Positions 52,656-61,749 of a DNA stretch of 64,000 nucleotides are shown piece after piece. A program made the position numbers and the translations under genes. The notes under the pieces are model-generated. The model saw nothing but the letters and a program-made list of their open reading frames with translations, made no database searches and was not told where the DNA came from. The DNA is from Rhizobium sp. NXC14 (GTDB lineage: Bacteria > Pseudomonadota > Alphaproteobacteria > Rhizobiales > Rhizobiaceae): positions 1,925,001 to 1,989,000 of the forward strand of contig NZ_CP021030.1 in assembly GCF_002117485.1 (NCBI RefSeq), read 5' to 3'. Positions within the stretch are counted from its first letter, which is position 1. Each line of letters starts with the position of its first letter.

Positions 52656-54209
52656 ATGACCGGACAAACAGCTTCCGGTCGTTATCAGCAGCTCAGCGCA
52701 GCCAGGTCTGTCGTCCTCGAAAGGGCACGGGCGTCTGCCAAGCTGACCATCCCATCGCTTCTCCCTCCCTCAGGTCACTCTGAGTCCTCGGCTCTTCCGA
52801 CCCCTTTCCAGGGCATCGGCGCACGGGGCGTGAACAATTTGGCCTCCAAGCTCCTGCTGGCCCTTCTCCCTCCGAACTCCCCCTTCTTCCGTCTGATGAT
52901 CGACGACTTCACGCTCGAACAGTTGACGCAGCGGCAGGGGATGAGAGCCGAGGTCGAGAAGGGCCTGAACAAGATCGAGCGGTCGTTGATGACGGAGATC
53001 GAGACCACGGCAATCCGTGTGTCCGCCTTCGAAGCGCTGAAGCAGCTCCTCGTTGCTGGTAACGTCCTAATCTACCTCCCGAACGAGGGAGGCATGCGGG
53101 TCTTCCGTCTCGACCGCTATGTGGTCAAGCGTGACCCGATGGGCAATGTGATCGAGATCATAACCCGCGAAGACATTTCCCCTGACATGGTCCCTGAGGC
53201 CATGAAGGCACACGTCAAATCCAAGTCGAAGTCGAACGAGAAGACCGTCGAGCTGTACACCCACATCGTCCGAACGGCCGACCGATGGGTCATCAGGCAG
53301 GAGATCAAGGGCATGACCGTGCCCCGTTCGCGTGGCTCTTATCCGCTCGATAAGTGCCCGTGGATTGCCCTGCGGTTCACCAAGATTGACTGCGAGGACT
53401 ACGGTCGCGGCTACGTCGAAGAATATTACGGCGACCTCCTGTCCCTCGAAACTCTCCAGCAGGCCATCGTGGAGGGCTCGGCTGCGGCTGCCAAGGTGCT
53501 GTTCCTCGTGAACCCGAATGGCACGACCCGCATGACCGACATTGCCAAGGCCCCGTCTGGCGCTGTCCGCTCGGGCAATGCCGAAGACGTAAGCGTCCTG
53601 CAGTTGGAAAAGTACGCCGACTTTCAGATCGCCTTCAAGACGATTGAGACCATCCAGCAGCGCCTGTCGTTCGCCTTCCTCCTGAATACCGCAATCCAGC
53701 GGGCAGGGGAGCGCGTAACGGCCGAAGAGATTCGGTACATGGCCGGCGAGCTGGAAGATGCCCTTGGTGGCGTCTACTCGATCCTGTCGCAGGAGTTCCA
53801 ACTCCCGCTCGTCCGCGTTCTGATGTTCCGCATGGAGCGGACCAAGAAGATACCTCCGCTGCCCAAGGGTGTAGTCAGGCCGACCATCACGACCGGCCTC
53901 GAAGCGCTCGGTCGCGGCCATGACATGAACAAGCTTCAGGTCTTCGCCAGCGCAGCAGTGCAGGCCGCTCAGCTACCGCCTGAGATCAATAAGACCGACT
54001 TCCTAACCCGCATCGGGACCTCCCTTGGCATCGACATGGCCGGCCTCGTCCAGACCCAAGAGCAGCTCGCCCAGGCTCAGCAGACAGCGATGATGCAGCA
54101 GCTCATCGAGAAGCTCGGCCCGAAGGGGATGGACATCCTCCGAGATCAACTCAAACCAGAGGTGCAGAATGGCGCGCAAGCCCAAGCCCAATCAGCCTCC
54201 TCAGGGTGA
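52656..54209 (+). CDS. Head-tail connector (portal) protein, T7 gp8-like
   Basis: A 517-residue protein (T7 gp8 is 536). It starts GRYQQLSAARSVVLERARASA, then FQGIGARGVNNLASKLLLALLPPN, typical of podovirus portals, and ends with a Gln/Ala-rich helix. Twelve copies form the ring at the capsid vertex for DNA packaging. Its 3' end overlaps a small frame-shifted gene by 41 nt. Confidence 0.93.
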   Translation: MTGQTASGRYQQLSAARSVVLERARASAKLTIPSLLPPSGHSESSALPTPFQGIGARGVNNLASKLLLALLPPNSPFFRLMIDDFTLEQLTQRQGMRAEVEKGLNKIERSLMTEIETTAIRVSAFEALKQLLVAGNVLIYLPNEGGMRVFRLDRYVVKRDPMGNVIEIITREDISPDMVPEAMKAHVKSKSKSNEKTVELYTHIVRTADRWVIRQEIKGMTVPRSRGSYPLDKCPWIALRFTKIDCEDYGRGYVEEYYGDLLSLETLQQAIVEGSAAAAKVLFLVNPNGTTRMTDIAKAPSGAVRSGNAEDVSVLQLEKYADFQIAFKTIETIQQRLSFAFLLNTAIQRAGERVTAEEIRYMAGELEDALGGVYSILSQEFQLPLVRVLMFRMERTKKIPPLPKGVVRPTITTGLEALGRGHDMNKLQVFASAAVQAAQLPPEINKTDFLTRIGTSLGIDMAGLVQTQEQLAQAQQTAMMQQLIEKLGPKGMDILRDQLKPEVQNGAQAQAQSASSG

Positions 54210-54318
54210 CGAGAGCGCGGTAACCAAAGTTGCCCCTCTGACCTCTGAGGTGCCTTCCGGTCGTGCCGGTCCCAAGCGGACTGTCCACGATGGCGGCATC
54301 GTCTCCCTCGACTTCTAA
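54169..54318 (+). CDS. Small overlapping phage protein (49 aa)
   Basis: A 49-codon frame starting inside the portal gene (MARKPKPNQPPQGDESAVTK...GGIVSLDF). AGAGGTG lies 5 nt before the ATG. It fills the gap between portal and the next gene, which supports it. It is Pro/Lys-rich with no recognised family. Confidence 0.5.
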   Translation: MARKPKPNQPPQGDESAVTKVAPLTSEVPSGRAGPKRTVHDGGIVSLDF

Positions 54319-54328
54319 GGACTACCTC

Positions 54329-54838
54329 ATGACCTCATTCGGTGACGCCTTCAAGGCTGCCCGCAAAGCTGGCAAGACCACCTTCAAGTTTGGGGGCAAG
54401 TCTTACCACACCAAGACGAAAGACGAGATGGCCAAGACCAAGAAGGCCGTCCCGACACCAACACCTCGCCCCGAGGCGATGAAGACTGATGCTCAGGCTG
54501 CCGTCGACAGCGCTCCGAAGGCTGCCCCGAAGGTAGCCGATAAGCCTGCCCCGAAGCAGGATTACCCGCGTCCCGCGAAGGCCGTGGGGATCGCCAGCGC
54601 CAATTCGGTGATCGGCCAAGCTGCGGCTGCCCGTGAGAACGCCCCGGCTCTCAAAATCCCGTCCCGTGCAAATGCCAACGCGAACACCGTGCAGAAGCCC
54701 CAGGCTCCCGCTCGGGGTACTTCGACGCCGGCCGAGAAGCAGGGACCGAAGCCCGAAGAGCAGCAGTGGTTCGCCCGCAAGGGGTCCGCGATCTCGCTCG
54801 GCATTGCCCGCCGCCGCAACGCTCCAGTCTCGAAATAA
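54329..54838 (+). CDS. Phage protein with an 'FKAARKAGKxTFxF' N-terminal motif
   Basis: A 169-residue basic protein. The start FGDAFKAARKAGKTTFKFGG followed by KSYHTKTKDE is a motif I recognise from many phage proteins encoded near capsid genes. The rest is Ala/Pro/Lys-rich and probably disordered. It may be a virion or assembly component; no function is proven. The ATG at 54,329 follows TAAGGA. Confidence 0.65.
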   Translation: MTSFGDAFKAARKAGKTTFKFGGKSYHTKTKDEMAKTKKAVPTPTPRPEAMKTDAQAAVDSAPKAAPKVADKPAPKQDYPRPAKAVGIASANSVIGQAAAARENAPALKIPSRANANANTVQKPQAPARGTSTPAEKQGPKPEEQQWFARKGSAISLGIARRRNAPVSK

Positions 54839-54847
54839 GCAGGAACC

Positions 54848-55612
54848 ATGGAAAACGAAGTGAACGAACAGGACCAGATCGTGGTCCCCGGCTCTGACGA
54901 GCATAACGCTCTGATGGTCGAGAAATTCCAGAACCAGTCCGGTTCCAACGAGAAGCCTGCCGAAACGCCCGCTGAACGTCCCTCCTGGCTCCCCGAGAAG
55001 TTCCAGACGCCGGAAGCCCTGGCTGAAGCCTATGCTGAACTGGAACGCAAGCAGTCCACGCCGGCACCGAAGGGTGACGAAGCTCCCCTCGATCAGGCCC
55101 GTGAAGCGGTCACCGCAGTCGGCCTCGACTTCGACGCCTTCGGCGCTGAGTTCGCTGAGAAGGGCGCGCTGTCCGATGAGAGCTACGCCAAGCTGGCCGA
55201 GAAGGGCCTCTCCAAGGAACTTGTCGACGACTTCATCGCCGGCCAGGAAGCGAAGACCCAGCTCCACCGTGCCGAGGTCCTCCTCGCAGTCGGTGGCGAA
55301 GACGCTTATGCGCAGATGACCGAATGGGCAGCCTTGAACCTCACGCCGGCCGAGATCGCTGCCTACAACGATCAGGTCGACAGCGGCAACACCACCGCAG
55401 CTAAGATGGCTGTTCAGGGGCTGAAGGCTCGCTTCGTGGCTGCCAATGGCGACGACCCTGAACTGCTCAATGGCGATACCAACGGCAGCTCCTCGGAGGT
55501 GTACCGGTCGACCGCAGAACTCACCGCAGCAATGCGTGACCCGCGCTACAAGAAGGACCCAGCCTACCGAGCTGATGTCCAGCGCATCCTCTCCAAGTCC
55601 TCTCTGTTCTAA
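54848..55612 (+). CDS. Capsid assembly scaffolding protein, T7 gp9-like
   Basis: A 254-residue acidic helical protein located between portal and capsid genes. The segment PSWLPEKFQTPEALAEAYAELERK is a typical signature of podovirus scaffolds. A C-terminal basic helix (DPRYKKDPAYRADVQRIL) fits the capsid-binding end. Scaffold directs procapsid assembly and leaves before DNA packaging. Confidence 0.88.
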   Translation: MENEVNEQDQIVVPGSDEHNALMVEKFQNQSGSNEKPAETPAERPSWLPEKFQTPEALAEAYAELERKQSTPAPKGDEAPLDQAREAVTAVGLDFDAFGAEFAEKGALSDESYAKLAEKGLSKELVDDFIAGQEAKTQLHRAEVLLAVGGEDAYAQMTEWAALNLTPAEIAAYNDQVDSGNTTAAKMAVQGLKARFVAANGDDPELLNGDTNGSSSEVYRSTAELTAAMRDPRYKKDPAYRADVQRILSKSSLF

Positions 55613-55621
55613 GGAACGCCA

Positions 55622-55852
55622 ATGACCGCACTCGCCTCTATCGTGGCGCTGGTTTGGGCTCACCTCGACGACATTTTCGCAGTGCTCTTCGCGCTGCAGG
55701 CCGTCCTCGTTTTGATCTCCAAGCTGACGCCGACCCCGAAGGATGACGCCATCGCTGCGAAAATCCTGTCGGTCCTCGAAAGCATCGCCTCCGTCCTCTC
55801 CGTCAAGCGGAAGGACTTCCCGGCAGCTCCGACCGGCCCGGGCCTCTACTAA
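55622..55852 (+). CDS. Small phage membrane protein (76 aa)
   Basis: A 76-residue protein. The first 37 residues are hydrophobic (ASIVALVWAHLDDIFAVLFALQ...), then an amphipathic tail (AIAAKILSVLESIASVL). It could be a holin or a membrane-associated virion factor. The position between scaffold and capsid is unusual for a holin. Family unknown. Confidence 0.6.
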   Translation: MTALASIVALVWAHLDDIFAVLFALQAVLVLISKLTPTPKDDAIAAKILSVLESIASVLSVKRKDFPAAPTGPGLY

Positions 55853-55860
55853 TATCTGCT

Positions 55861-55876
55861 TGCCCCTTCGGGGGCA
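55861..55876 (+). terminator. GC-rich hairpin after the small membrane gene
   Basis: TGCCCC-TTCG-GGGGCA, a perfect stem with a UUCG loop but no following T tract. It could be an RNA-processing or stability element ahead of the tRNA. Confidence 0.4.
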
Positions 55877-55937
55877 GGCATGCCGCTGGTCAGTCCTGGG
55901 GCGGTGAAAATGAGACGAGAATGTCTACCAGGACTAA

Positions 55938-56012
55938 GATCGGGTGCCGGAATGGTTACGGCTCGGACTGCAAATCCGAAGCATGTCGGTTCGATCCCGA
56001 CCCCGATCTCCA
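55938..56012 (+). tRNA. Phage-encoded tRNA-Cys (GCA)
   Basis: A complete 75-nt cloverleaf. The acceptor GATCGGG/CCCGATC, anticodon arm TCGGA-CTGCAAA-TCCGA (GCA), T-arm GTCGG-TTCGATC-CCGAC, discriminator T73 and encoded CCA are all present. It lies between scaffold and capsid genes on the coding strand. Outside the anticodon and T-loop it differs strongly from the chromosomal tRNA-Cys at 1,068. Confidence 0.93.
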
Positions 56013-56194
56013 ATCATCCTACCCTGTGAAAGAAGTTCGACAGTGCTGCGTGCCTCATACGCGGCTGTCCAAGGTAATCCCAAGAACACCACTCTGCAAA
56101 CTTAGCCCCGATGCGTCGGGACAACTTTGTCGTGTCGAGTGAAGACGTTCTCGGAAGCCTGATCAACTTCCAACTCTTCACAGGAAATACTTAA

Positions 56195-57172
56195 ATGGCA
56201 AACGCCAACGTTACCCGCATCGGTCAGATCAACGGCTCTGGTGATGTGGATGCACTGTTCCTCATGCAGTTCGCAGGCGAAGTCCTCACTGCTTTCGAGG
56301 AAACCAACGTCGCCCTCGAACACACGATGACGCGCACGATCAATTCCGGCAAGTCGGCTCAGTTCCCGGCGACTGGTAAGGTCGGTGGCGAATACCATGT
56401 TCCCGGCACTGAGATCACCGGTCTGAACCTGAAGGCTGCCGAGACGGTCATCACCATCGACGACCTCCTGATCTCGCACGGCTTCATCGCCAACATCGAC
56501 GAGGCCAAGACCCACTACGATCTGCGCTCGATCTACTCGACCGAGATGGGCCGCTTCCTGGCCAAGACGATGGACAAGCACCTGCTTCAGGTCGGCGTCC
56601 TCGCTGCCCGTGCCACGAACGTGGTCGACGGTGAACCGGGTGGTTCGGTCATCCTGACGGGTGAAGCCGGTCTGCCGGCCACGCCGAACTTCAACACCAA
56701 CGGCGACCACCTCGCAGCCGCGCTGTTCATCGCAGCCCAGAAGCTCGACGAGAAGGACGTGCCGGAAGAAGAGCGTGTCGCCTTCGTCCGCCCCGCCCAG
56801 TATTACAACCTCGTCAAGGCCACCAACAACCTGAACAAGGATTGGGGCGGCATGGGTTCCTACGCTGAGGGCTCGATCCTCAAGGTCGCCGGCATCCAGA
56901 TCGTCAAGACGAACCACCTGCCGAACGCGGACCTCTCGGCCGCTACCGGCGTTGAAGCTGGTTCGGGCCTGAAGTATCGCGGCAACTTCGCGAACACCTC
57001 CGCACTTGTCATGCACAAGTCGGCGGTCGGTACCGTCAAGCTGCTCGATATGGGCATGGAGTCGGCCTACGACATCCGCCGTCAGGGTCACCTGATGGTC
57101 GCCAAGTACGCGGTCGGTCACGGCATCCTGCGCCCGCAGGCCGCTGTCGAAATCCGCAACGCTGCGGCCTAA
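56195..57172 (+). CDS. Major capsid protein, T7 gp10-like
   Basis: A 325-residue protein (T7 gp10A is 345). The start (FLMQFAGEVLTAFEETNVAL) and GKSAQFPATGKVGGEYHVPG segment are typical of podovirus capsid proteins of the HK97 fold. The end contains RRQGHLMVAKYAVGHGILRP. It is followed by palindrome copy 8 and a strong terminator, the place of T-phi in T7. Confidence 0.95.
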   Translation: MANANVTRIGQINGSGDVDALFLMQFAGEVLTAFEETNVALEHTMTRTINSGKSAQFPATGKVGGEYHVPGTEITGLNLKAAETVITIDDLLISHGFIANIDEAKTHYDLRSIYSTEMGRFLAKTMDKHLLQVGVLAARATNVVDGEPGGSVILTGEAGLPATPNFNTNGDHLAAALFIAAQKLDEKDVPEEERVAFVRPAQYYNLVKATNNLNKDWGGMGSYAEGSILKVAGIQIVKTNHLPNADLSAATGVEAGSGLKYRGNFANTSALVMHKSAVGTVKLLDMGMESAYDIRRQGHLMVAKYAVGHGILRPQAAVEIRNAAA

Positions 57173-57175
57173 TCA

Positions 57176-57189
57176 ATCCACCAGTGAAT
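57176..57189. promoter_or_regulatory. Palindromic element, copy 8
   Basis: ATCCACCAGTGAAT, 3 nt after the capsid stop and 3 nt before the terminator stem. Confidence 0.6.
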
Positions 57190-57192
57190 TCA

Positions 57193-57225
57193 GGGGAGGC
57201 TCCTTCGGGGGTCTCCCCTTTTTTT
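57193..57225 (+). terminator. Terminator after the capsid gene (T7 T-phi position)
   Basis: An 11-bp stem (GGGGAGGCTCC / GGGGTCTCCCC, with G-T pairs) with a TTCG loop, followed by seven T residues. It occupies the same place as the T7 late terminator T-phi. Confidence 0.92.
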
Positions 57226-57241
57226 CGTGAAGGACATTCAC

Positions 57242-57553
57242 ATGGCTTACGAAAGCAAGCGTGACCCTTACCCGAGCTTCAGCGGACGAACGCTGATCAG
57301 CTCACCGACCAAGTGCTACAAAGTCGGGACCGGGGACATCGGCGCAAAGGAGCTGCCGATCTATTCCAAGGCACTCGCAATCTACGTCCCTGATGGCGCG
57401 ACTGCGACCATTTCTATGGTCTATCTGAATGACGATGATGGAGCTGCGGTCACCCGCACTTTCACCGCAGGTAACCACTATATCGCAGCCCGCATTCGGC
57501 GCATTACGGCAGTCTCGAACGCCAGCGTCGAAATCCACATCGAGACGGAATAG
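57242..57553 (+). CDS. Hypothetical virion protein, possible spike/tail base
   Basis: A 103-residue beta-rich protein (MAYESKRDPYPSFSGR...SVEIHIETE). Its pattern (ELPIYSKALAIYVPDGATATI, then a strand-rich end) recalls the small 'spike base' proteins next to tail-fibre genes, for example in gene transfer agents. That comparison is tentative. GAAGGA precedes the ATG. It lies just upstream of the IS-split SGNH gene. Confidence 0.55.
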   Translation: MAYESKRDPYPSFSGRTLISSPTKCYKVGTGDIGAKELPIYSKALAIYVPDGATATISMVYLNDDDGAAVTRTFTAGNHYIAARIRRITAVSNASVEIHIETE

Positions 57554-57561
57554 GAGGCCCC

Positions 57562-58342
57562 ATGCCAATCATCGGCGTGACGGTCTCTCCTCGATTTGGG
57601 AGGGCTCCTCGTCGGGCGCTCGGGCACCCTGCGTGGGTACCGGACGCCAACCGTTATATGCCCGCAGCCACCGGAACACGCTGGCCTACAGGCAACACGG
57701 CAAACCCTTGGACATATCCGGCCGGCCTGAACTACCAGTGCTCCAAGCTGTTCTTCGGGTCCCCCGACTATCCGACCAATGACTTCCTGATCCCATTCGT
57801 TGGCTTTGCGCTCACCGAAGGTGGTAACGCACCGCAGGAAACCCAAGGTCCAACCACAGACACGCTCCTCGACGAGGCGTTCTTCATCCACCCCAATGGC
57901 ACCGAATACCCGATCCTCTTTGGGGGACTGGCGGCAGCCACCATCACGGCAAACACAGGTATCGTCTACGGGCAGGTAACCCTCCCGACAGCCCTCCCAG
58001 CTTGGTCCATCTTCGGTATCCGCACGGTCTACCATGGCAACGTAGGTGAGAACCGGTTGGGCGCCTACCGAATCCAGCGACACCGTGGTGAGAAATATTG
58101 GGGCGCGGGTGACCTCGCTTCCATTCGTGCCCTTGCGGCAGCTAATGGCCCCTCGACGCCAGCCCTTGACCCAGACACTTGGTACAACACCGTTGGCAAT
58201 GCCACCAACTCCCAGACGCAAGCCTATGGTCCAGCCTTGGTGCTGGCTAAGGGATGGGATGGCAGGCCGGTTCCTCTCATGCTCGCGGACTCACTTGCGG
58301 AGCGGCAGGAGATCGCTGCGTCGGCAGACGAGCGGCGAAATA
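57562..58342 (+). pseudogene. SGNH-hydrolase-like virion protein, 5' part (split by IS21)
   Basis: Codes the first 260 residues of a protein cut by the IS element. The N-terminal 235 residues have no recognised fold; they resemble a virion attachment region. LMLADSLAERQ (about residue 243) matches block I of SGNH/GDSL hydrolases, with Ala for the Gly of GDS. Removing the IS and one target copy restores the frame to 543 residues. In this state the frame runs 7 codons into the IS and stops. Confidence 0.7.
58335..58342. repeat. IS21 target-site duplication, left copy
   Basis: GCGAAATA, repeated exactly at 60,828-60,835. Eight bp fits the IS21 family range. Confidence 0.9.
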
Positions 58343-58369
58343 TGTGTTCCGGCGTGCAAATTTGACCCC
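58343..58369 (+). repeat. IS21 left terminal inverted repeat
   Basis: Starts TGTGTTCCGGCG. It pairs with the right end without gaps at 18 or more of 27 positions. Confidence 0.85.
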
Positions 58370-58441
58370 CTTGGCGGGGTAATCGGCGTCCAATTTTGAC
58401 CCCCCTCAGATTTCATCTGACCATCCGGCTTTTAGCGGCGG

Positions 58442-59953
58442 ATGGAGCGGGAGTTGAAGCGAGTGGATACGATTGCGCGTGTTCGACGGGCCTTCCATGT
58501 GCAGGGCTGGTCCGTGAAGAAGATCGTCCGGGAACTTCATGTGTCGCGCAACACGGTTCGCAAGATACTGCGTTCCGACGAGACGGATTTTACCTATGAA
58601 CGAGAACGGCAACCGTTGCCAAGGATCGGAGCCTGGAAGGCGGAGATTGAGCGGTTTCTGACAGCCAATGAGGGCAAGCCGTCGCGCGAGCGGCTGACGT
58701 TGATCCGGATTTACGAGGAGGTTCGGGCACTCGGCTACGATGGCAGTTATGACGCGATCCGGCGATACGCCAAGACCTGGGCGAAGAACCGGGGAGCAGT
58801 GACGGCGGAAGCCTATGTGCCTCTCTATTACGCTCCAGGTGAGGCTTACCAGTTCGACTGGAGCCACGAGATCATTCTGGTCAACGGCGTGACGACGACC
58901 GTCAAGGTCGCCCATGTCCGGCTCTGCCACAGCCGGATGATGTTTGTCCGGGCCTACATGCGCGAGAGCCAGGAGATGGTGTTCGACGCGCATGACAAGG
59001 CCTTCGCCTTCTTCCGTGGCACCTGCACGCGCGGCATCTACGACAACATGAAGACGGCGGTCGAAGCGGTGTTCGTTGGAAAGGAGCGACAATACAATCG
59101 CCGCTTCCTGCAGATGTGCAGCCACTATCTGGTCCATCCCGTTGCCTGCACGCCTGCATCCGGATGGGAGAAGGGACAGGTCGAGAACCAGGTTGGTCTC
59201 GTGCGCGAACGCTTCTTCACCCCACGCCTTCGCGTCAAAAGCCTGGAAGAGCTGAACGTCTGGCTGCTCGATAAATGCATCGCCTACGCCAAGGCACATC
59301 GCCATCCCGAGCAGACGGAGCGGATGATCTGGCAGGTGTTCGAGGAGGAGCGCGGCAGCCTGGTGCATTACGTTGGACCGTTCGACGGTTTCCACTGCGT
59401 CCCGGCCTCCGTGTCGAAGACCTGCACCGTCCGCTTCGACAACAACAAATACTCCGTCCTCTCAACGGCGGTCGGCCGCCCTGTCGAGGTTCACGCCTAT
59501 GCCGAGAAGATCGTCATCAGGCAGGACGGGGTGAACGTCGGTGAGCATCAGCGCTGCTTTGGTCGTGGCGAGACGATCTACGATCCTTGGCATTATGTAC
59601 CTGTTCTAGCTCGCAAACCTGGCGCTTTGCGCAACGGGGCGCCTTTCCGCGAATGGGTTTTGCCCGCAGCGATGGAGAAAGTGCGCAGGCGGCTGAAGAG
59701 CGTCTATGACGGTGATCGGCAAATGGTCACCATCCTCGGCTGCGTTCCGGCGGACGGTCTGGCGGCTGTCGATGCTGCCTGCCAGGAGGCTTTGGATCAG
59801 GGCGTCTGCTCGGCCTCGGTGATCATCAATATTCTGGCCCGCAGCCGTGATCCGGCTCCGGCCGCAGCTCTGCAAACCCCGGATGCGCTGCGTCTGACCC
59901 ATGAACCGGTCGCCGACTGCGCACGCTATGACAGCCTCAGGAGGGCAAGTTGA
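58442..59953 (+). CDS. istA: IS21-family transposase IstA
   Basis: A 503-residue DDE transposase. The N-terminal helix-turn-helix is [21 protein letters not shown]. The retroviral-integrase-type core has Asp in YQFDWSHEI, Asp in [10 protein letters not shown] and Glu in [14 protein letters not shown]-terminal beta-barrel ([14 protein letters not shown]) follows. It overlaps istB by TGATG, the coupled arrangement usual for IS21. It acts with IstB to insert circularised IS copies. Confidence 0.95.
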   Translation: MERELKRVDTIARVRRAFHVQGWSVKKIVRELHVSRNTVRKILRSDETDFTYERERQPLPRIGAWKAEIERFLTANEGKPSRERLTLIRIYEEVRALGYDGSYDAIRRYAKTWAKNRGAVTAEAYVPLYYAPGEAYQFDWSHEIILVNGVTTTVKVAHVRLCHSRMMFVRAYMRESQEMVFDAHDKAFAFFRGTCTRGIYDNMKTAVEAVFVGKERQYNRRFLQMCSHYLVHPVACTPASGWEKGQVENQVGLVRERFFTPRLRVKSLEELNVWLLDKCIAYAKAHRHPEQTERMIWQVFEEERGSLVHYVGPFDGFHCVPASVSKTCTVRFDNNKYSVLSTAVGRPVEVHAYAEKIVIRQDGVNVGEHQRCFGRGETIYDPWHYVPVLARKPGALRNGAPFREWVLPAAMEKVRRRLKSVYDGDRQMVTILGCVPADGLAAVDAACQEALDQGVCSASVIINILARSRDPAPAAALQTPDALRLTHEPVADCARYDSLRRAS

Positions 59954-60687
59954 TGGAACGCACGCAGGTTCTCGAACTCATGAGCACGCTGAAGCTCTAT
60001 GGAATGCGTAGCGCTTACGACGAGGTCATGGGTAACGGCATCAAGCGGCAGCACGAACCGCCCCGCATCGTCGGCGATCTATTGCAGTCGGAGATCGCCG
60101 AAAAGCAGGCACGCTCCATTCGCTACCAGCTCAGCATCGCCAAGCTGCCGCTTGCCAAAGACATCGACGACTTCGACTTCGCTGATACGCCCGTCAATGA
60201 ATCCCTGGTGCGGGAATTGGCCACCGGCACCTTCGTCGCCGATCAACGCAACGTCGTCCTCGTCGGCGGCACCGGAACCGGGAAGAGCCATCTCGCCATC
60301 GCGATTGCCCGTGCACTGATCCGCAACGGAACACGCGGGCGCTTCTTCAACGTCGTCGATCTGGTCAATCGGTTGGAAACGGAAACGCGCAGCGGCAAGC
60401 AAGGTCGGACGGCCGACTACCTCAACCGTCTCGACTTCATCATCCTCGACGAACTCGGCTATCTGCCATTTGCCCAGGCAGGCGGTCAGCTCCTGTTCCA
60501 TCTGATCAGCAGGCTCTACGAACACACGTCGATCATCGTCACCACGAACCTGGCGTTCGGCGAATGGCCGACGGTGTTCGGCGACGCCAAAATGACGACA
60601 GCACTTCTGGATCGTCTGACCCATCATTGCGAGATTGTCGAAACCGGAAACGAGTCCTGGCGCTTCAAGAACCGCTCTCAAAGCTAA
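59953..60687 (+). CDS. istB: IS21-family helper ATPase IstB
   Basis: A 244-residue AAA+ ATPase that chooses the target and activates IstA. Walker A is [12 protein letters not shown], Walker B is [13 protein letters not shown], and [17 protein letters not shown] carries sensor-type residues. The ATG at 59,953 overlaps the istA stop (TGATG). Confidence 0.95.
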   Translation: MERTQVLELMSTLKLYGMRSAYDEVMGNGIKRQHEPPRIVGDLLQSEIAEKQARSIRYQLSIAKLPLAKDIDDFDFADTPVNESLVRELATGTFVADQRNVVLVGGTGTGKSHLAIAIARALIRNGTRGRFFNVVDLVNRLETETRSGKQGRTADYLNRLDFIILDELGYLPFAQAGGQLLFHLISRLYEHTSIIVTTNLAFGEWPTVFGDAKMTTALLDRLTHHCEIVETGNESWRFKNRSQS

Positions 60688-60800
60688 AGCCGAAGACGAT
60701 CATCACCCGCACTTGGCCTACCCTCTGCAACCCCGGCCAGCGCCGGGCAGGCCAAGTGCTGATCTACACCACCAAGGGGGTCAAAATTGGATGCCGATAA

Positions 60801-60827
60801 GGGGTGAATTTTGGACGCCGATTGACA
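60801..60827 (-). repeat. IS21 right terminal inverted repeat
   Basis: Ends GCCGATTGACA on the plus strand; the reverse complement begins TGTCAATCGGCG. Confidence 0.85.
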
Positions 60828-60835
60828 GCGAAATA
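60828..60835. repeat. IS21 target-site duplication, right copy
   Basis: GCGAAATA, identical to 58,335-58,342. Confidence 0.9.
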
Positions 60836-61686
60836 TGGGCATTTGGAGACGGTGGCTCGACCAGAGAGACCCTGTATGGGGAAGCCTAATCCCGGTCGTC
60901 ATGGGTGTCCCAGGTGCTCACTCTGAGTACGAGTTGGCAACCAACGCTACGAAGCGCTGGGTTATGATCGACTACATCCGCGACAACTTCAACGGTGGTA
61001 AACCGATCTGGACCTTCGTCCTCGACCAGTCTGGCCGTAACGATACCACTACGACCTTGAGCTTATGGCAGAGCCGTAAGTTCGGCTTGCCTAGCCGCGT
61101 CAAGACCCGATACGGCGCAGGCACCCACATCGTCGGTATGACCCTCATGCCGACCTTCTCGTCGAGTGACGCTGGGCGCAGCGTAGCAGGCTACTCAGTG
61201 ACCACCCAGTGGGACCCCGTGTCTGGAACCCTCGCGAGTGTGAACAGCTCGATCAAGTCGTCCACTTGGTACAACAAGGTAATCGACCTGCTGCCCGCCT
61301 TCATGTCGGACGGTGATCCCAGGAAGGGTCCAGCCGCTGAACTGTTTCCACTTGGCAACGTGATTGGCCACCCAGGCAATCAAGACGGCACGACAAACTG
61401 GGACACTATACGGCTACCTTCGTCGGTACCGTTGGGCTCCCGCGTCATGTTCGAATACCAGCCAGGGCTATGGACCAGCCGAACGCTTTCTGGGCGGACG
61501 GATAGGGGTGACGGCACGGCTGACTACAAGGTCGTGGAGGTCTTACCGACGAACGTCCAGGACAACGCAACACTCCTCGGTCATGGCATGGCCCCTGACT
61601 TCATCCATCCGGCCCTCCACGGTGTCCTGAGGACGGTCAGTCGCATCCCGCAGTCGGAGAAGTCCAAGTTCTATCCGGCTGCCTAA
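60836..61686 (+). pseudogene. SGNH-hydrolase-like virion protein, 3' part (split by IS21)
   Basis: The C-terminal 283 residues of the split gene. Joined to 58,342 the frame reads ...DERRN-MGIWRRWLDQRDP. It contains SLIPVVMGVPGAHSEYELA and, near the end, APDFIHPALHG, which fits block V (Asp-x-x-His) of SGNH hydrolases. Together with the Ser in the first half, this gives a plausible Ser-His-Asp triad. Virion SGNH enzymes of podoviruses often deacetylate surface polysaccharides; this is inferred here. It may still be translated from an internal ATG just after the IS. Confidence 0.7.
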
Positions 61687-61710
61687 ACCAGCCACCACAC
61701 ACTTCATCAG

Positions 61711-61735
61711 GCCCGCCATCGCGCGGGCTTTTTCT
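61711..61735 (+). terminator. Rho-independent terminator before tail tubular A
   Basis: GCCCGC / GCGGGC stem with a 6-nt loop and TTTTTCTTTTT. Confidence 0.85.
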
Positions 61736-61749
61736 TTTTCAGGATCATC

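Larger units (their letters stand above)
58343..60827 (+). mobile_element. IS21-family insertion sequence (2,485 bp)
   Basis: Bounded by imperfect 27-bp terminal repeats (58,343-58,369 and 60,801-60,827; both begin TGT and share CGGCGT, CAAA and ACCCC ungapped). A second internal repeat is at 58,382-58,404 and, inverted, at 60,776-60,798 with one mismatch. Multiple terminal repeats are an IS21 feature. It carries istA and istB and is flanked by an 8-bp duplication. Everything looks intact, so it may be active. Confidence 0.95.

Noticed and set aside
55938..56012. The phage tRNA-Cys as an attachment site duplicated from the chromosomal tRNA-Cys at 1,068
   Set aside because: The two sequences differ along most of their length, sharing mainly the anticodon and T-loop, so no recent duplication.
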